Below are positions 1-8,023 of a stretch of DNA of 64,000 nucleotides, in pieces. The position numbers and the translations under genes were made by a program. This stretch comes from Candidatus Eiseniibacteriota bacterium. GTDB lineage: Bacteria > Eisenbacteria > RBG-16-71-46 > CAIMUX01. Positions within the stretch are counted from its first letter, which is position 1. The number at the start of each line of letters is the position of its first letter. The notes under the pieces were generated by a model. It ran no database searches and was not told the origin of the DNA. It saw nothing but the letters and a program-made list of their open reading frames with translations. The stretch lies in contig JADJQY010000013.1 in NCBI GenBank assembly GCA_016712505.1, positions 124,001 to 188,000 of the forward strand. Direction: 5' to 3'.

Positions 1-247
1 AGACCCCGAGGAAGCCGAGAAGCGCCAGGCGGGGGAGATCGCGCTTCTCCGGCAAGCGCCGGTCGATCAGGAAGGCGAGCAGCAGGAGAAGCGGGGTGGC
101 CCCGATCACCCGGGCGCAGCCCAGGGCGAGCGGAGGCATATGGGAGAGGATCGATTTCCCCGCCACGTGGAACCCGCCGAAGCTGATCTGGACGAAGATC
201 TGGGAGAGGTGGACCTTCCAGTCGAAAGTGGGGCGCGAGTTCGGCAT
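1..247 (-). CDS. EamA/DMT-family transporter, N-terminal part (truncated by window edge)
   Basis: The 82 visible residues start at the ATG at 247 and run off the left edge. They read as the first half of an EamA repeat: a hydrophobic helix starting IFVQISFGGFHVAGK, a short loop, a second Leu-rich helix (TPLLLLLAFLIDRR), a basic cytoplasmic stretch (RLPEKRDLPRL) and the start of a third helix. This is the typical start of a ten-helix drug/metabolite exporter in the inner membrane. The substrate cannot be told. The gene is divergent from the acyl-CoA dehydrogenase operon and separated from it by about 530 bases. Confidence 0.75.
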   Translation of the reverse strand, partial: MPNSRPTFDWKVHLSQIFVQISFGGFHVAGKSILSHMPPLALGCARVIGATPLLLLLAFLIDRRLPEKRDLPRLALLGFLGV

Positions 248-775
248 GGAATCCTGAGGCGAAAGAGACAGCCCGGGTTGGTCGAAACCTCAGTGGGGGC
301 CGGTCGCCGAAGTAGGGAAAGCCCGAATCCGGCACAAAGGGAAACCCAGGGGTTCTTCCGCTTCCCTTGCGGGACTCGGTCCCGGACGACCAATCCGGGA
401 ACCCCTGGGCTTCGGTTACCTGCTTGGTTTCCGCCGGCAGCCCGCCTGCGGAACCTCGGTCATCGGCTCGGAAGAGCCCCCTGCGGATGGTCTTTTCCGC
501 TCGGCGGCAATCCGTTCCGATCAATGACTAGCGAGACACGGACGGGCTGCCTAACGTTCAGGCACCTCACGGGTCGAATCTTGCATCTTCGGACCACCTC
601 CTTTCTCGTGTGCGGGAAACTCTAGCGGGTCGGCCGCGGTGGGTGCAATTGGTTTTGCGTTAGGGACTCGAGAGCAGGGGATGGGCCGCCAGCTTGGCGT
701 ATACTGGCCCTTCACGGTCGGAATTGGTGGTCGGTCACAGGTGTCGGGGCCCTGGGGTCCCCGGGAAGAGAACTC
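248..775. other. Intergenic region between EamA gene and acyl-CoA dehydrogenase operon
   Basis: No convincing gene is seen. The region holds an 11-bp inverted repeat (345-355 with 399-409) that encloses two smaller hairpins, 371-383 and 382-398. A TATACT hexamer near 700 could be a -10 box for the downstream operon, but no good -35 lies at the right distance. GGAAGAG just before 776 is the ribosome binding site of the next gene. Confidence 0.4.
345..409. other. Nested inverted repeats, possible structured RNA or terminator
   Basis: CCCAGGGGTTC at 345-355 pairs perfectly with 399-409. Inside lie GGGAC-TCG-GTCCC (371-383) and CCGGA/TCCGG (382-398), which overlap by two bases and therefore compete. 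No T tract follows on either strand. It could be a terminator, an operator or a small structured RNA. Confidence 0.3.
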
Positions 776-1921
776 ATGGACTTTACGTTTTCGGCAGAGC
801 AGGAGGAGCTGGCGCGGGCGGTGCGCGATTTCGCCCAGGCGCGGCTCAACGAGGACCTGATCCGGCGGGACCGCGAGGCGGCGTTCAACCGGGAAGGGTG
901 GACCGCCTGTGCCGAGATGGGGCTCCAGGGACTGCACGTCCCGGAGGCTTACGGGGGGCAAGGGCAAGATCTGACCACCACGGTCAAGGTGTGCGAGGCG
1001 TTGGGTGAGGCCTGCCACGACAACGGCCTGGTCTTCTCCTTGAACGCGCAGATCTGGTCGGTCGAGATGCCGATCCTCCACTTCGGTACCGAGGAGCAGA
1101 AGCAGCGCTACCTCCGCGGGATGGTGGAGGGGCGGCTGATCGGCGCCCACGGCATGAGTGAGCCCGACTCCGGTTCCGATGCCCTGGCGATGCGTGCCCG
1201 GGCGGTGAAAGATGGCGATCACTACGTGCTGGACGGCACCAAGACCTTCATCACCAACGGACCGGTGGCCGATTTCGCCATCGTATTCGCCAACGTCCGT
1301 CCGGAGTTGAAGGCGCTGGGCATCACCGCGTTCCTGATCGACCGCGACATGCCCGGCGTCTCCTTCGGTCCGAAGATCGAGAAGATGGGCCTCCGCACCT
1401 CGCCGATGGGGGAGATCATTCTCGACAACGTGCGCATCCCCGCCACCCAACGCCTGGCGCGGGAGGGGGCCGGGATGCAGCTGTTCAACGCCTCGATGGA
1501 ATATGAACGCGCCTTCATCTTCGCCTCGCATCTCGGAGCGATGCGGCGGATCTACGAACGATGTCGCCGCCACGCCCGGGAACGGAAGCAGTTCGGGCAG
1601 TCGATCTCCAAGTTCACCCCCGTGGCGGACAAGCTGATCCAGATGCGGATGGACATCGAGCTGGCGCAGCTTCTGCTCTACAAGATCGCCTGGGCCAAGG
1701 ATCACGGGCAGGAAATGCCGATGGAGGCCGCGATGGCGAAGCTGTTCATCTCCGAGGCCCAGGTCCGCGCCTCGCTCGACGCGATCCAGATCTTCGGCGG
1801 CTACGGGTTCACCGTGGAGTACGAGGTGGAGCGTGAGCATCGGGATGCCATCGGCGGACGGCTCTACTCCGGGACGAGCGAGATTCAGCGCAAGCTGATC
1901 GGCTCGTACCTCGGGCTGTAA
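776..1921 (+). CDS. Acyl-CoA dehydrogenase family flavoenzyme, probable prolyl-carrier-protein dehydrogenase
   Basis: The protein has 381 residues, the usual ACAD length, with FAD-dependent dehydrogenase motifs: EPDSGSD (129-135), the RKQFGQ segment (270-275) and GGYGF (341-345). The Glu normally found in the C-terminal I-Y-E-G-T-S motif is Ser365 here (LYSGTSEIQR). Glu244, in the MEYER segment, sits where isovaleryl-CoA dehydrogenase and the prolyl-PCP oxidases (PltE, RedW, CloN3, AnaB) carry their catalytic base. The next three genes follow at 3 bp, 0 bp and with an 8-bp overlap: an adenylation enzyme with a proline-like pocket, a carrier protein and an acyltransferase. The inferred role is oxidation of carrier-bound proline to a pyrroline or pyrrole thioester. 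An ordinary acyl-CoA dehydrogenase is possible but would not explain the neighbours. The start is supported by GGAAGAG six bases upstream. Confidence 0.8.
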   Translation: MDFTFSAEQEELARAVRDFAQARLNEDLIRRDREAAFNREGWTACAEMGLQGLHVPEAYGGQGQDLTTTVKVCEALGEACHDNGLVFSLNAQIWSVEMPILHFGTEEQKQRYLRGMVEGRLIGAHGMSEPDSGSDALAMRARAVKDGDHYVLDGTKTFITNGPVADFAIVFANVRPELKALGITAFLIDRDMPGVSFGPKIEKMGLRTSPMGEIILDNVRIPATQRLAREGAGMQLFNASMEYERAFIFASHLGAMRRIYERCRRHARERKQFGQSISKFTPVADKLIQMRMDIELAQLLLYKIAWAKDHGQEMPMEAAMAKLFISEAQVRASLDAIQIFGGYGFTVEYEVEREHRDAIGGRLYSGTSEIQRKLIGSYLGL

Positions 1922-1924
1922 AGC

Positions 1925-3574
1925 GTGGCGTCCGGGATGAGCGCGCGTTCTCACTCTGCGGGCAGTCAGACTCTCTCCGCGCGGCTCGTCGCCACGGCCG
2001 CCGCTCACCCCGGGCGCCTCGCCGTCCTGGTGGGAAACGACGGTTGGACCTACGAGGAGACGTATCGCGGGGCGATTGCGGTCGCGGAGCGGCTGCGCGC
2101 GGCCGGGATCGGACCGGGCCACCGCATCGCCATCTGGATGGAGAAGTCGCAGCTCTCGCTTCGCGTGCTGCTCGGCACTCTCCTTGCGGGTGCGGCCTAC
2201 GTTCCGATCGATGCCAAGATGCCGTTCCGCCGGGCGCAGTTCATTGCCACCGATTGCGGGGTCTCGGCTCTGGCGGTGGATACGCTGCGCATGGAGCATC
2301 TGGAGGAGATCCGGTCGGAGATCCCGACCCTGCGCCTCTGCTTCGAGGAGGGAAAGGGGGCCCTCGCCGCGCTTCCCCCCGCCGAGGAGGAGTTCGCCGA
2401 TCTGCTGGCCGGTTATCCGATCGCGGTCGATCCGGAGGAGCCGGCCTACATCCTCTACACTTCGGGGAGCACCGGGCGCCCGAAGGGAGTGGTGCTCAGT
2501 CACCGTGCCGCGCTCTCCTTCGTCGACTGGTGCATCGCGACCTTCGAGCCGGAGGCGGACGATCGGATGACCAGTCACGCCCCGTTCCATTTCGATCTTT
2601 CGACCTTCGATCTCTTCGTCACACTGACCGTCGGCGCCTCGGTGCGCCTGCTCCGCTCGACCGAGGTGATGCTCGCCCCGTGGTTGGCCAAGAAGGTGGG
2701 CGAGTGGGGCATCACCATGTGGTACTCCGTCCCCTCGGCGCTCGTGTCGATGATGGAGCAAGGGCAGCTCTCGGCCGCGACCTGGCCGAGCGCACGGGTG
2801 GTGCTCTTCGCCGGGGAGGTGTTCCCCACCCCGCCGCTCCGTTCCCTCCGACGCGCTCTCCCGCAGGCCCGCCTGTTCAATCTCTACGGCCCCACCGAGA
2901 CCAACGTCTGCACCTACTTCGAGGTGAAGGAGATCCCCGACGCGCAGACCCGGCCGATCCCGATCGGAATCGTCTGCGAGAACCTGCACGGCCTGATCCT
3001 GGGGGACGATGGGCAGCCGGTCGAGCGCGGCACCGAAGGGGACCTCTGGATCGGTGGGCCGAATCTCCTGACCCGGTACTGGGGAGACGAAGAACTGACC
3101 CGGAAGCGGCTGCTGGCCGATCCCCGCCCCGGTCGGGGCGACCTGCTCTACAACACCGGAGATCGCGTGCGCGAGGAGGAGGACGGCAACCTCACCTTTC
3201 TCGGGCGTCGCGACCACATGGTGAAGGTGCGCGGCTACCGGGTGGAACTGGGTGAGATCGAGAGTGCCCTCCATGCGCACCCCGCCGTGGCCGAGGCGGC
3301 GGTCGTGGCCCTGCCCGAGCCCGACGCCGGGTACCGACTCGAGGCGTACATCGCCCAGCGCGGCGCCACGCCCGGCTCCTCCGGCGTGACGCCGGGGGAT
3401 TCCGCGGCCCCTGGGGCAGATGACGCAGCCCTGCGGCTGCACCTCAAGGAGTACGTGCCGCTCTACATGGTGCCGGAGAAGATTCACATTCTGAATGCCC
3501 TACCGCGGACCTCGACCGGTAAGATCGATCGAGTTTCGCTGACCGAGCGCTCGACAAATGTTGGAGGTCCCTAG
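1925..3574 (+). CDS. Stand-alone amino-acid adenylation enzyme, probable L-proline:carrier-protein ligase
   Basis: The 549 residues form a complete ANL/NRPS-type adenylation enzyme without condensation or carrier domains. Core motifs are A3 YTSGSTGRPKG (178-188), A4 with Asp224 (the residue that contacts an alpha-amino group), A5 LYGPTET (320-326), TGDRVR (411-416) and the C-terminal Lys533 in STGK. Reading the ten specificity positions gives D224 L225 F228 Y267 L294 A296 L320 V328 C329 K533. From memory this is one residue from the DLLYLALVCK code of the proline ligases PltF and RedM. The expected reaction is proline + ATP to prolyl-AMP and transfer to the adjacent carrier. The start is a GTG three bases after the previous stop; ATG at 1937 is an alternative. 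A DltA-like D-alanine ligase is less likely because no dlt neighbours are present. Confidence 0.85.
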   Translation: MASGMSARSHSAGSQTLSARLVATAAAHPGRLAVLVGNDGWTYEETYRGAIAVAERLRAAGIGPGHRIAIWMEKSQLSLRVLLGTLLAGAAYVPIDAKMPFRRAQFIATDCGVSALAVDTLRMEHLEEIRSEIPTLRLCFEEGKGALAALPPAEEEFADLLAGYPIAVDPEEPAYILYTSGSTGRPKGVVLSHRAALSFVDWCIATFEPEADDRMTSHAPFHFDLSTFDLFVTLTVGASVRLLRSTEVMLAPWLAKKVGEWGITMWYSVPSALVSMMEQGQLSAATWPSARVVLFAGEVFPTPPLRSLRRALPQARLFNLYGPTETNVCTYFEVKEIPDAQTRPIPIGIVCENLHGLILGDDGQPVERGTEGDLWIGGPNLLTRYWGDEELTRKRLLADPRPGRGDLLYNTGDRVREEEDGNLTFLGRRDHMVKVRGYRVELGEIESALHAHPAVAEAAVVALPEPDAGYRLEAYIAQRGATPGSSGVTPGDSAAPGADDAALRLHLKEYVPLYMVPEKIHILNALPRTSTGKIDRVSLTERSTNVGGP

Positions 3575-3811
3575 GTGATCGAGAACGAACTGCGGCAGTT
3601 CATCCTGGAAAATCTGCTCGAGGGCAGCGGCCAGGCAGAGGTGGCGGACGATGAAGCGTTGGTCGCGACCGGGCGCATCGACTCGCTCGGGTTGATCAAG
3701 CTGATCGGCCATATCCAGCAGCAGTACCGCGTCGATTTGATGGCGAGCGGCGGCCCCGACGATTTCGAGTCGATTTCATCCATGGCGGCGGCGATCCGGC
3801 GGCATGGATAA
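3575..3811 (+). CDS. Free-standing acyl/peptidyl carrier protein
   Basis: A 78-residue four-helix carrier protein. The phosphopantetheine attachment motif is G-R-I-D-S-L with Ser37, followed by the hydrophobic helix LGLIKLIGHIQQQ. Its GTG start directly abuts the TAG of the adenylation gene, and its 3' end overlaps the acyltransferase start by 8 bp, so the genes are translationally coupled. It probably holds the proline-derived thioester while the dehydrogenase and the acyltransferase act on it. No phosphopantetheinyl transferase lies in the window. Confidence 0.88.
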   Translation: MIENELRQFILENLLEGSGQAEVADDEALVATGRIDSLGLIKLIGHIQQQYRVDLMASGGPDDFESISSMAAAIRRHG

Positions 3812-4442
3812 GTCCGCCTCGCCAGGTCAGGTCCCCTCGCCGGAGAGAGCGGCTTCGCGGCATGCCGGGATCCCCCGATTCCGCGAGGCGTGGCCCGCGG
3901 ATCTTGCGCGCTATGTCGATCCCGCGTGGTCACCGCTGCGCCGGATGCGGCGGGTGATGACGACCAAGGAACTCTGGGCCGTCTACCTCTATCGCCTCGG
4001 CAACTACATCTACATCGAGGCGCCCCGTCCGCTCGGGGGACTGCTGAAACTGTTCTGGAAACCGTGGAACGACTGGGTCTCGACCCTGCTCGATACGCAC
4101 CTCATGCCGACCACGCGCATCGGTCCCGGGCTCTACATCGGCCACACCGGCGGAATCTGGATCAACCCCGGAGCGCAGCTCGGCGCCAACGTCAACATCG
4201 GCCAGGGGGTGGTGATCGGCGCGGCCGGAGGCACCCGCGCGCCGATCCTCGGCGACCGGGTCTGGGTCGGGCCACACGCCGTGATCACCGGCCCGGTGAA
4301 GGTCGGGGACGAGGCGGTGGTGGGGGCAAACAGCCTGGTGGTGGTCGATGTACCGAACAAGGCGGTGGTGGTCGGCGTCCCGGCCAAGATCCTGAGCTAC
4401 TCCGGCTCGGCCAAGCTGATCCGCATGCCGAAGGACCACTGA
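3804..4442 (+). CDS. Left-handed beta-helix (serine acetyltransferase-like) acyltransferase
   Basis: The protein has 212 residues. An N-terminal helical part (1-90) includes the amphipathic segment KELWAVYLYRLGNYIYIE. From about 108 it has hexapeptide repeats (IGPGLYIGHTGGIWI, LGANVNIGQGVVIG, LGDRVWVGPHAVI, VGDEAVVGANSLV) ending in GVPAKI, as in the CysE/LbH family. The His in YIGHTG fits the catalytic His. It is too short at the N-terminus for a true CysE and is embedded in a carrier-protein operon, so the inference is that it moves the proline-derived acyl group from the carrier to a hydroxyl or amine. The acceptor is unknown. Initiation at ATG 3804 overlaps the carrier gene. Confidence 0.75.
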   Translation: MDKSASPGQVPSPERAASRHAGIPRFREAWPADLARYVDPAWSPLRRMRRVMTTKELWAVYLYRLGNYIYIEAPRPLGGLLKLFWKPWNDWVSTLLDTHLMPTTRIGPGLYIGHTGGIWINPGAQLGANVNIGQGVVIGAAGGTRAPILGDRVWVGPHAVITGPVKVGDEAVVGANSLVVVDVPNKAVVVGVPAKILSYSGSAKLIRMPKDH

Positions 4443-4453
4443 GCGGACGGGCG

Positions 4454-7400
4454 ATGCAGTCTCATCGTCGCGCCGGAGGTTTCGCTCTCCTCCCCGTTCT
4501 CTTCACCTTGGTGTGTGGACTCCGGATGACGCCACCGGCAACTGCGGGTTCGACCCCGGACTCCCTCTGGACTCGCGAACTCGCGGTGGAGTGGCTGGCC
4601 CGCACCGATAGCCTCTTTCGTGCCGATCGCCTTCCGGCAGCGGACAGCCTGGCCCAGGCGACGGTGCGACTGGTGGAAGCTTCCGCTCCGATCGACTCCA
4701 GCTTGGTCGCCCGCGCCCTGGCGCGCGTCGCCATGGTGAGCACGCGCTCTCCTGAAGCGCGCGTGCGCGAGGTTGATTCGGAGCTTCGGAGCGCCGGGCG
4801 CCTGAGCCTGCGCTGGCTCGGGGTGGAGAGTGAGGAGTCGGCCTGGAGCCACCTGGCCCTCGCCCGTCTGGCCGAGTTCGACCGCAATCCCGAGCTCGCT
4901 CGACGCCACGTCGAGGAGGCGATTCGAGTTCGCGAACGGCTCTTCGGGGCAGACGCCGAGCCGGTGGCCCGCGCTCTCGTCCCCCTGGCGAACCTGGAGC
5001 GAGCGGCGGGCAACTACGCCGGCGCGCACGCCTACCTGCAGCGGGCGCTCACGATCTATCGGGCGCGCCTCGGGGAACGCCATGTCACCACCGCATCGAC
5101 CTACGGGCAACTCTCCCAACTCGAATCGCTCCGGGGGGACTTCAAGGCCGCGCTCGACAGCGCCGAGCGATCGCTCGCCCTCCGCACCGAGTTGCTTGGC
5201 GCCGAGCACAAGGAAACCGGGAACGCGCTCTTCGCCGTCGCCGTGGCCGCCAGCCGCGTCGGGCAGGTGGAGCGCGCCTTCGATGCCATCCGCCGGGCCC
5301 GGGAGATCTTCAGTGCGACCTACGGAGAGGACTCGATCTACACCGTCACCGCGCTGGGGGTCGAGGCGGACGTGCTCCAGGATCTCGGAGACTACGGCGC
5401 AGCGCGGCGTCTGCACGGTGAGGTTCTGCGGCGAAAGGTGGCCCTGACCGGAGAGGAGCACCCCGGAGTCGCGGTCACGCAGAACAATCTCTCGATCGTC
5501 CTGATCGAGCTGGGGCAGTACGAGGAGGCGTTTGTCCACCTCTCGAAGAGCGCCGAGATTCTGCGTGCCCTCGGCGGCGACGACAATCCGGAGCTGGTCT
5601 CGGTCTACAACAACCTGGCGGTGTTGCAGAGCATGTTGGGCGACGACCTCGAGGCCGCGCGTTGGGCCGCGCTGGCCCTCGCACTCTGCGAACGCCTGCC
5701 TGGCGGGATGGATACCGATCGCGCCGTGACCTATGCCACGCTGGCCAGCACCTACTCGGAGATCGGCCGCTATGCCGCGGCCGACTCGATGATGGCCCGT
5801 GCCCAGGCAGTAGTCGAAGCGGGGTTGGGCAGCGAGGACGCCGAACTCGGCGACCTGCTGAACCTGCGGGCCGAGATTGCCTATCGTCACGGGCGATTGA
5901 GCGAAGCGCGCCGCTTCGCGACTGCCGGCGTGGAACTCCTCGCCCGCCGTCGGGGCGCGCAATCGATCTCGACCCTGGTCGAGGCGGGGGATCTGGTCGA
6001 TATCCTGATCGCCGCCGGAGATCTCCCCGCCGCGCAGGAGCGGCAAGCGGGGATCGCGGACCTGCTGATCCGCGTGCTCGGCCAGCGGCACCCCGAGGTG
6101 GCCCGCGCGCGGTACCGGGAGGCCCTGCTGCTTGCCTCGGAGGGAGAGACCGGCCGTGCGCTCTCGCGTGCGCTCGAAGCGGAAGAGGCCCGGCGTGCTC
6201 ACCTGCGTCTTACCATCGAGTCGATGCCCGAGCGGCAGGCGCTCGCCTATGCGGCCGACCCTCGCCGTGGGCTCGATCTCGCCCTGGCCCTCGCTGCGGC
6301 GACTCCCACCACGACGGCCCAACGGACGGCGCTCTGGGAGTCTGTCGCCTCCTCCCGCGGTCTGGTGCTCGATGCCCTCGCGCGGCGGGCACGAGCGGCC
6401 GCCGGGGCACAGACCGAGGCTGCCGCGGACACGCTCTGGCGCAGGCTCCAGACGACGCGACGCACCTGGGCTCGCCTGCTCGTGGCCGACGGAGTCGAGG
6501 TGGCGGAGCTACGCGAGGCGCAGCGCCAGGCCGAGGAGGCGGAGCGCGCCTGGGCCGCGGAAAATCATGACGAATCCCGGAGCGGAGCGTTGGTGTCGAT
6601 CGACGCGATCGGCGCTGCCCTGCCGGAGGGCGCGGCCCTCGTCGCCTTTGCGCGCTACGAGCTTCCGGCCTCCGCGCTTCCCGCTCTCCCCGTCCGGCCC
6701 GGGACGGGCCGGATCGATCGCGCGGGTTACGTGGCCTTCGTGCTTCCCGGTCGGGCGGTGGCGCCCAGCTTGGTGTCGCTCGGCGCCGCGGGTTCCATCG
6801 ATTCGCTGGTCGCCTCCTGGCGGCGCGCGGTGACCCGGGATCCGAGCGGAAGCGGCGAGGCGGAGGCCGTCCGGGCCGGGACCGCCCTGCGCGAGCGGAT
6901 CTGGGATCCGGTGCGCCAGCGCTTCGGATCCGCGGAGCAGGTGTGGCTGATCTCGGATGGCGCTCTGCATCTCATCAACTTCGACGCGCTGCCGCGCCCC
7001 GAGGGGGGGTATCTCGTCGAGTCCTCGCCGCTCCTCCACCTGCTCTCGGAGGAGCGCGAGCTGGCACCCGAGCCTTCCGCCGAGTCCTCCGAGCTCCACT
7101 CCGGTGGACTCCTCGCCCTTGGGGACCTGGACTACGATGGAGACCCCAATGCTCGTCCCGAACCGCCCACGGGCGCGGCCACCGGTCTGCTCGAGTCGCT
7201 CGGCGCACGTTTGCGGTTCCGCGGCGCGTTCGGGGAGTGCGCCGGATGGCGGAGCACGCACTTCGAGCCGCTTCCGGAAACCGGCCCGGAACTCGACGGG
7301 ATCGAGCGCACCTGGCGCGCGTCCGGACTGGGGCCGATCGAACGGCTCGAAGGGGGATCCGGCACCGAGGGGCGGCTGAAGGAGCGAGTCCCCGGCGCGC

Positions 7401-8023
7401 GGGTGGTTCACCTCGCGACCCACGGATTCGTGCGGGGGGCCGATTGCACCGAGGGCGGGCAGGACGAGGCGGGGTCCCGCCGCGGGATCGGCCGGATCGC
7501 CGCTCCGGCAGTCCCCGTGCCGGAGCCACCCGCGCGCTCGGGGTACCTTGGAGCGGGCGATGGTTCACCCCGGGAGGAGGCGATCGACCGCCAGGATCTC
7601 CTGCGCTTCTCCGGGCTCGCCCTGGCCGGAGCGAACCAGCGTGGCCTGGCGCCGCCGGACGGCGAAGACGGCGTGCTCACCGCGGAGGAACTGGCCACAC
7701 TCGATCTTTCTGCGGCGGAGTGGGTCGTGCTCTCCGGCTGCGACACCGGGGTGGGCGATCTGCGCGCGGGAGAGGGCGTATTCGGCCTGCGCCGCGCCAT
7801 CCGGATCGCCGGCGCCCGGACCGGCATCCTCAGTCTCTGGCCGGTCGAGGATGCGGCGACGCGAGACCTGATGGAGAGGCTCTATCGGCACCGCTGGCTC
7901 GATCACCAGTCGACCGCCGAGGCGCTCCGTTCGGCCGAACGGGGAATCCTCGCCGCGCGTCGCGCCGGCGGACACTCCACCCACCCCTTCTACTGGGCTT
8001 CCTTCATCGCGTCGGGTCGCTGA
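4454..8023 (+). CDS. Exported TPR-CHAT protein (caspase-like peptidase fold)
   Basis: The protein has 1189 residues. It starts with a probable signal peptide (basic MQSHRR, then a hydrophobic core up to about residue 32), followed by a long alpha-solenoid of tetratricopeptide repeats (about 110-600, e.g. ETGNALFAVAVAASRVGQ and VAVTQNNLSIVLIELGQ). A CHAT domain fills the last ~330 residues. The dyad is His990 in HLATHGF and Cys1096 in LSGCDTG, followed by GEGVFGLRRA and the terminal HPFYWASF motif. Both catalytic residues are present, so proteolysis is plausible. The start is the ATG 11 bp after the acyltransferase stop, which suggests the same transcript. Its 3' end overlaps the convergent MFS gene by 20 bp. 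A link to the acyl-transfer cassette is only positional. Confidence 0.88.
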   Translation: MQSHRRAGGFALLPVLFTLVCGLRMTPPATAGSTPDSLWTRELAVEWLARTDSLFRADRLPAADSLAQATVRLVEASAPIDSSLVARALARVAMVSTRSPEARVREVDSELRSAGRLSLRWLGVESEESAWSHLALARLAEFDRNPELARRHVEEAIRVRERLFGADAEPVARALVPLANLERAAGNYAGAHAYLQRALTIYRARLGERHVTTASTYGQLSQLESLRGDFKAALDSAERSLALRTELLGAEHKETGNALFAVAVAASRVGQVERAFDAIRRAREIFSATYGEDSIYTVTALGVEADVLQDLGDYGAARRLHGEVLRRKVALTGEEHPGVAVTQNNLSIVLIELGQYEEAFVHLSKSAEILRALGGDDNPELVSVYNNLAVLQSMLGDDLEAARWAALALALCERLPGGMDTDRAVTYATLASTYSEIGRYAAADSMMARAQAVVEAGLGSEDAELGDLLNLRAEIAYRHGRLSEARRFATAGVELLARRRGAQSISTLVEAGDLVDILIAAGDLPAAQERQAGIADLLIRVLGQRHPEVARARYREALLLASEGETGRALSRALEAEEARRAHLRLTIESMPERQALAYAADPRRGLDLALALAAATPTTTAQRTALWESVASSRGLVLDALARRARAAAGAQTEAAADTLWRRLQTTRRTWARLLVADGVEVAELREAQRQAEEAERAWAAENHDESRSGALVSIDAIGAALPEGAALVAFARYELPASALPALPVRPGTGRIDRAGYVAFVLPGRAVAPSLVSLGAAGSIDSLVASWRRAVTRDPSGSGEAEAVRAGTALRERIWDPVRQRFGSAEQVWLISDGALHLINFDALPRPEGGYLVESSPLLHLLSEERELAPEPSAESSELHSGGLLALGDLDYDGDPNARPEPPTGAATGLLESLGARLRFRGAFGECAGWRSTHFEPLPETGPELDGIERTWRASGLGPIERLEGGSGTEGRLKERVPGARVVHLATHGFVRGADCTEGGQDEAGSRRGIGRIAAPAVPVPEPPARSGYLGAGDGSPREEAIDRQDLLRFSGLALAGANQRGLAPPDGEDGVLTAEELATLDLSAAEWVVLSGCDTGVGDLRAGEGVFGLRRAIRIAGARTGILSLWPVEDAATRDLMERLYRHRWLDHQSTAEALRSAERGILAARRAGGHSTHPFYWASFIASGR

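Noticed and set aside
551..3487. A 978-codon open frame on the minus strand under the ACAD and adenylation genes
   Set aside because: Long antisense frames are common at high GC; this one is His/Arg/Gly-rich with no domain, and the plus strand codes for well-conserved enzymes.
1925..3574. D-alanine:carrier ligase (DltA)
   Set aside because: The pocket code and the ACAD partner fit proline better, and no dltB or dltD is present.
3804..4442. True serine acetyltransferase (CysE)
   Set aside because: The N-terminal domain is shorter than in CysE, no cysteine genes are nearby, and the gene is coupled to a carrier protein.
4454..8023. TPR-CHAT protein as a CRISPR-linked craspase (Csx29)
   Set aside because: No type III-E effector or array is present and the protein appears to be exported.
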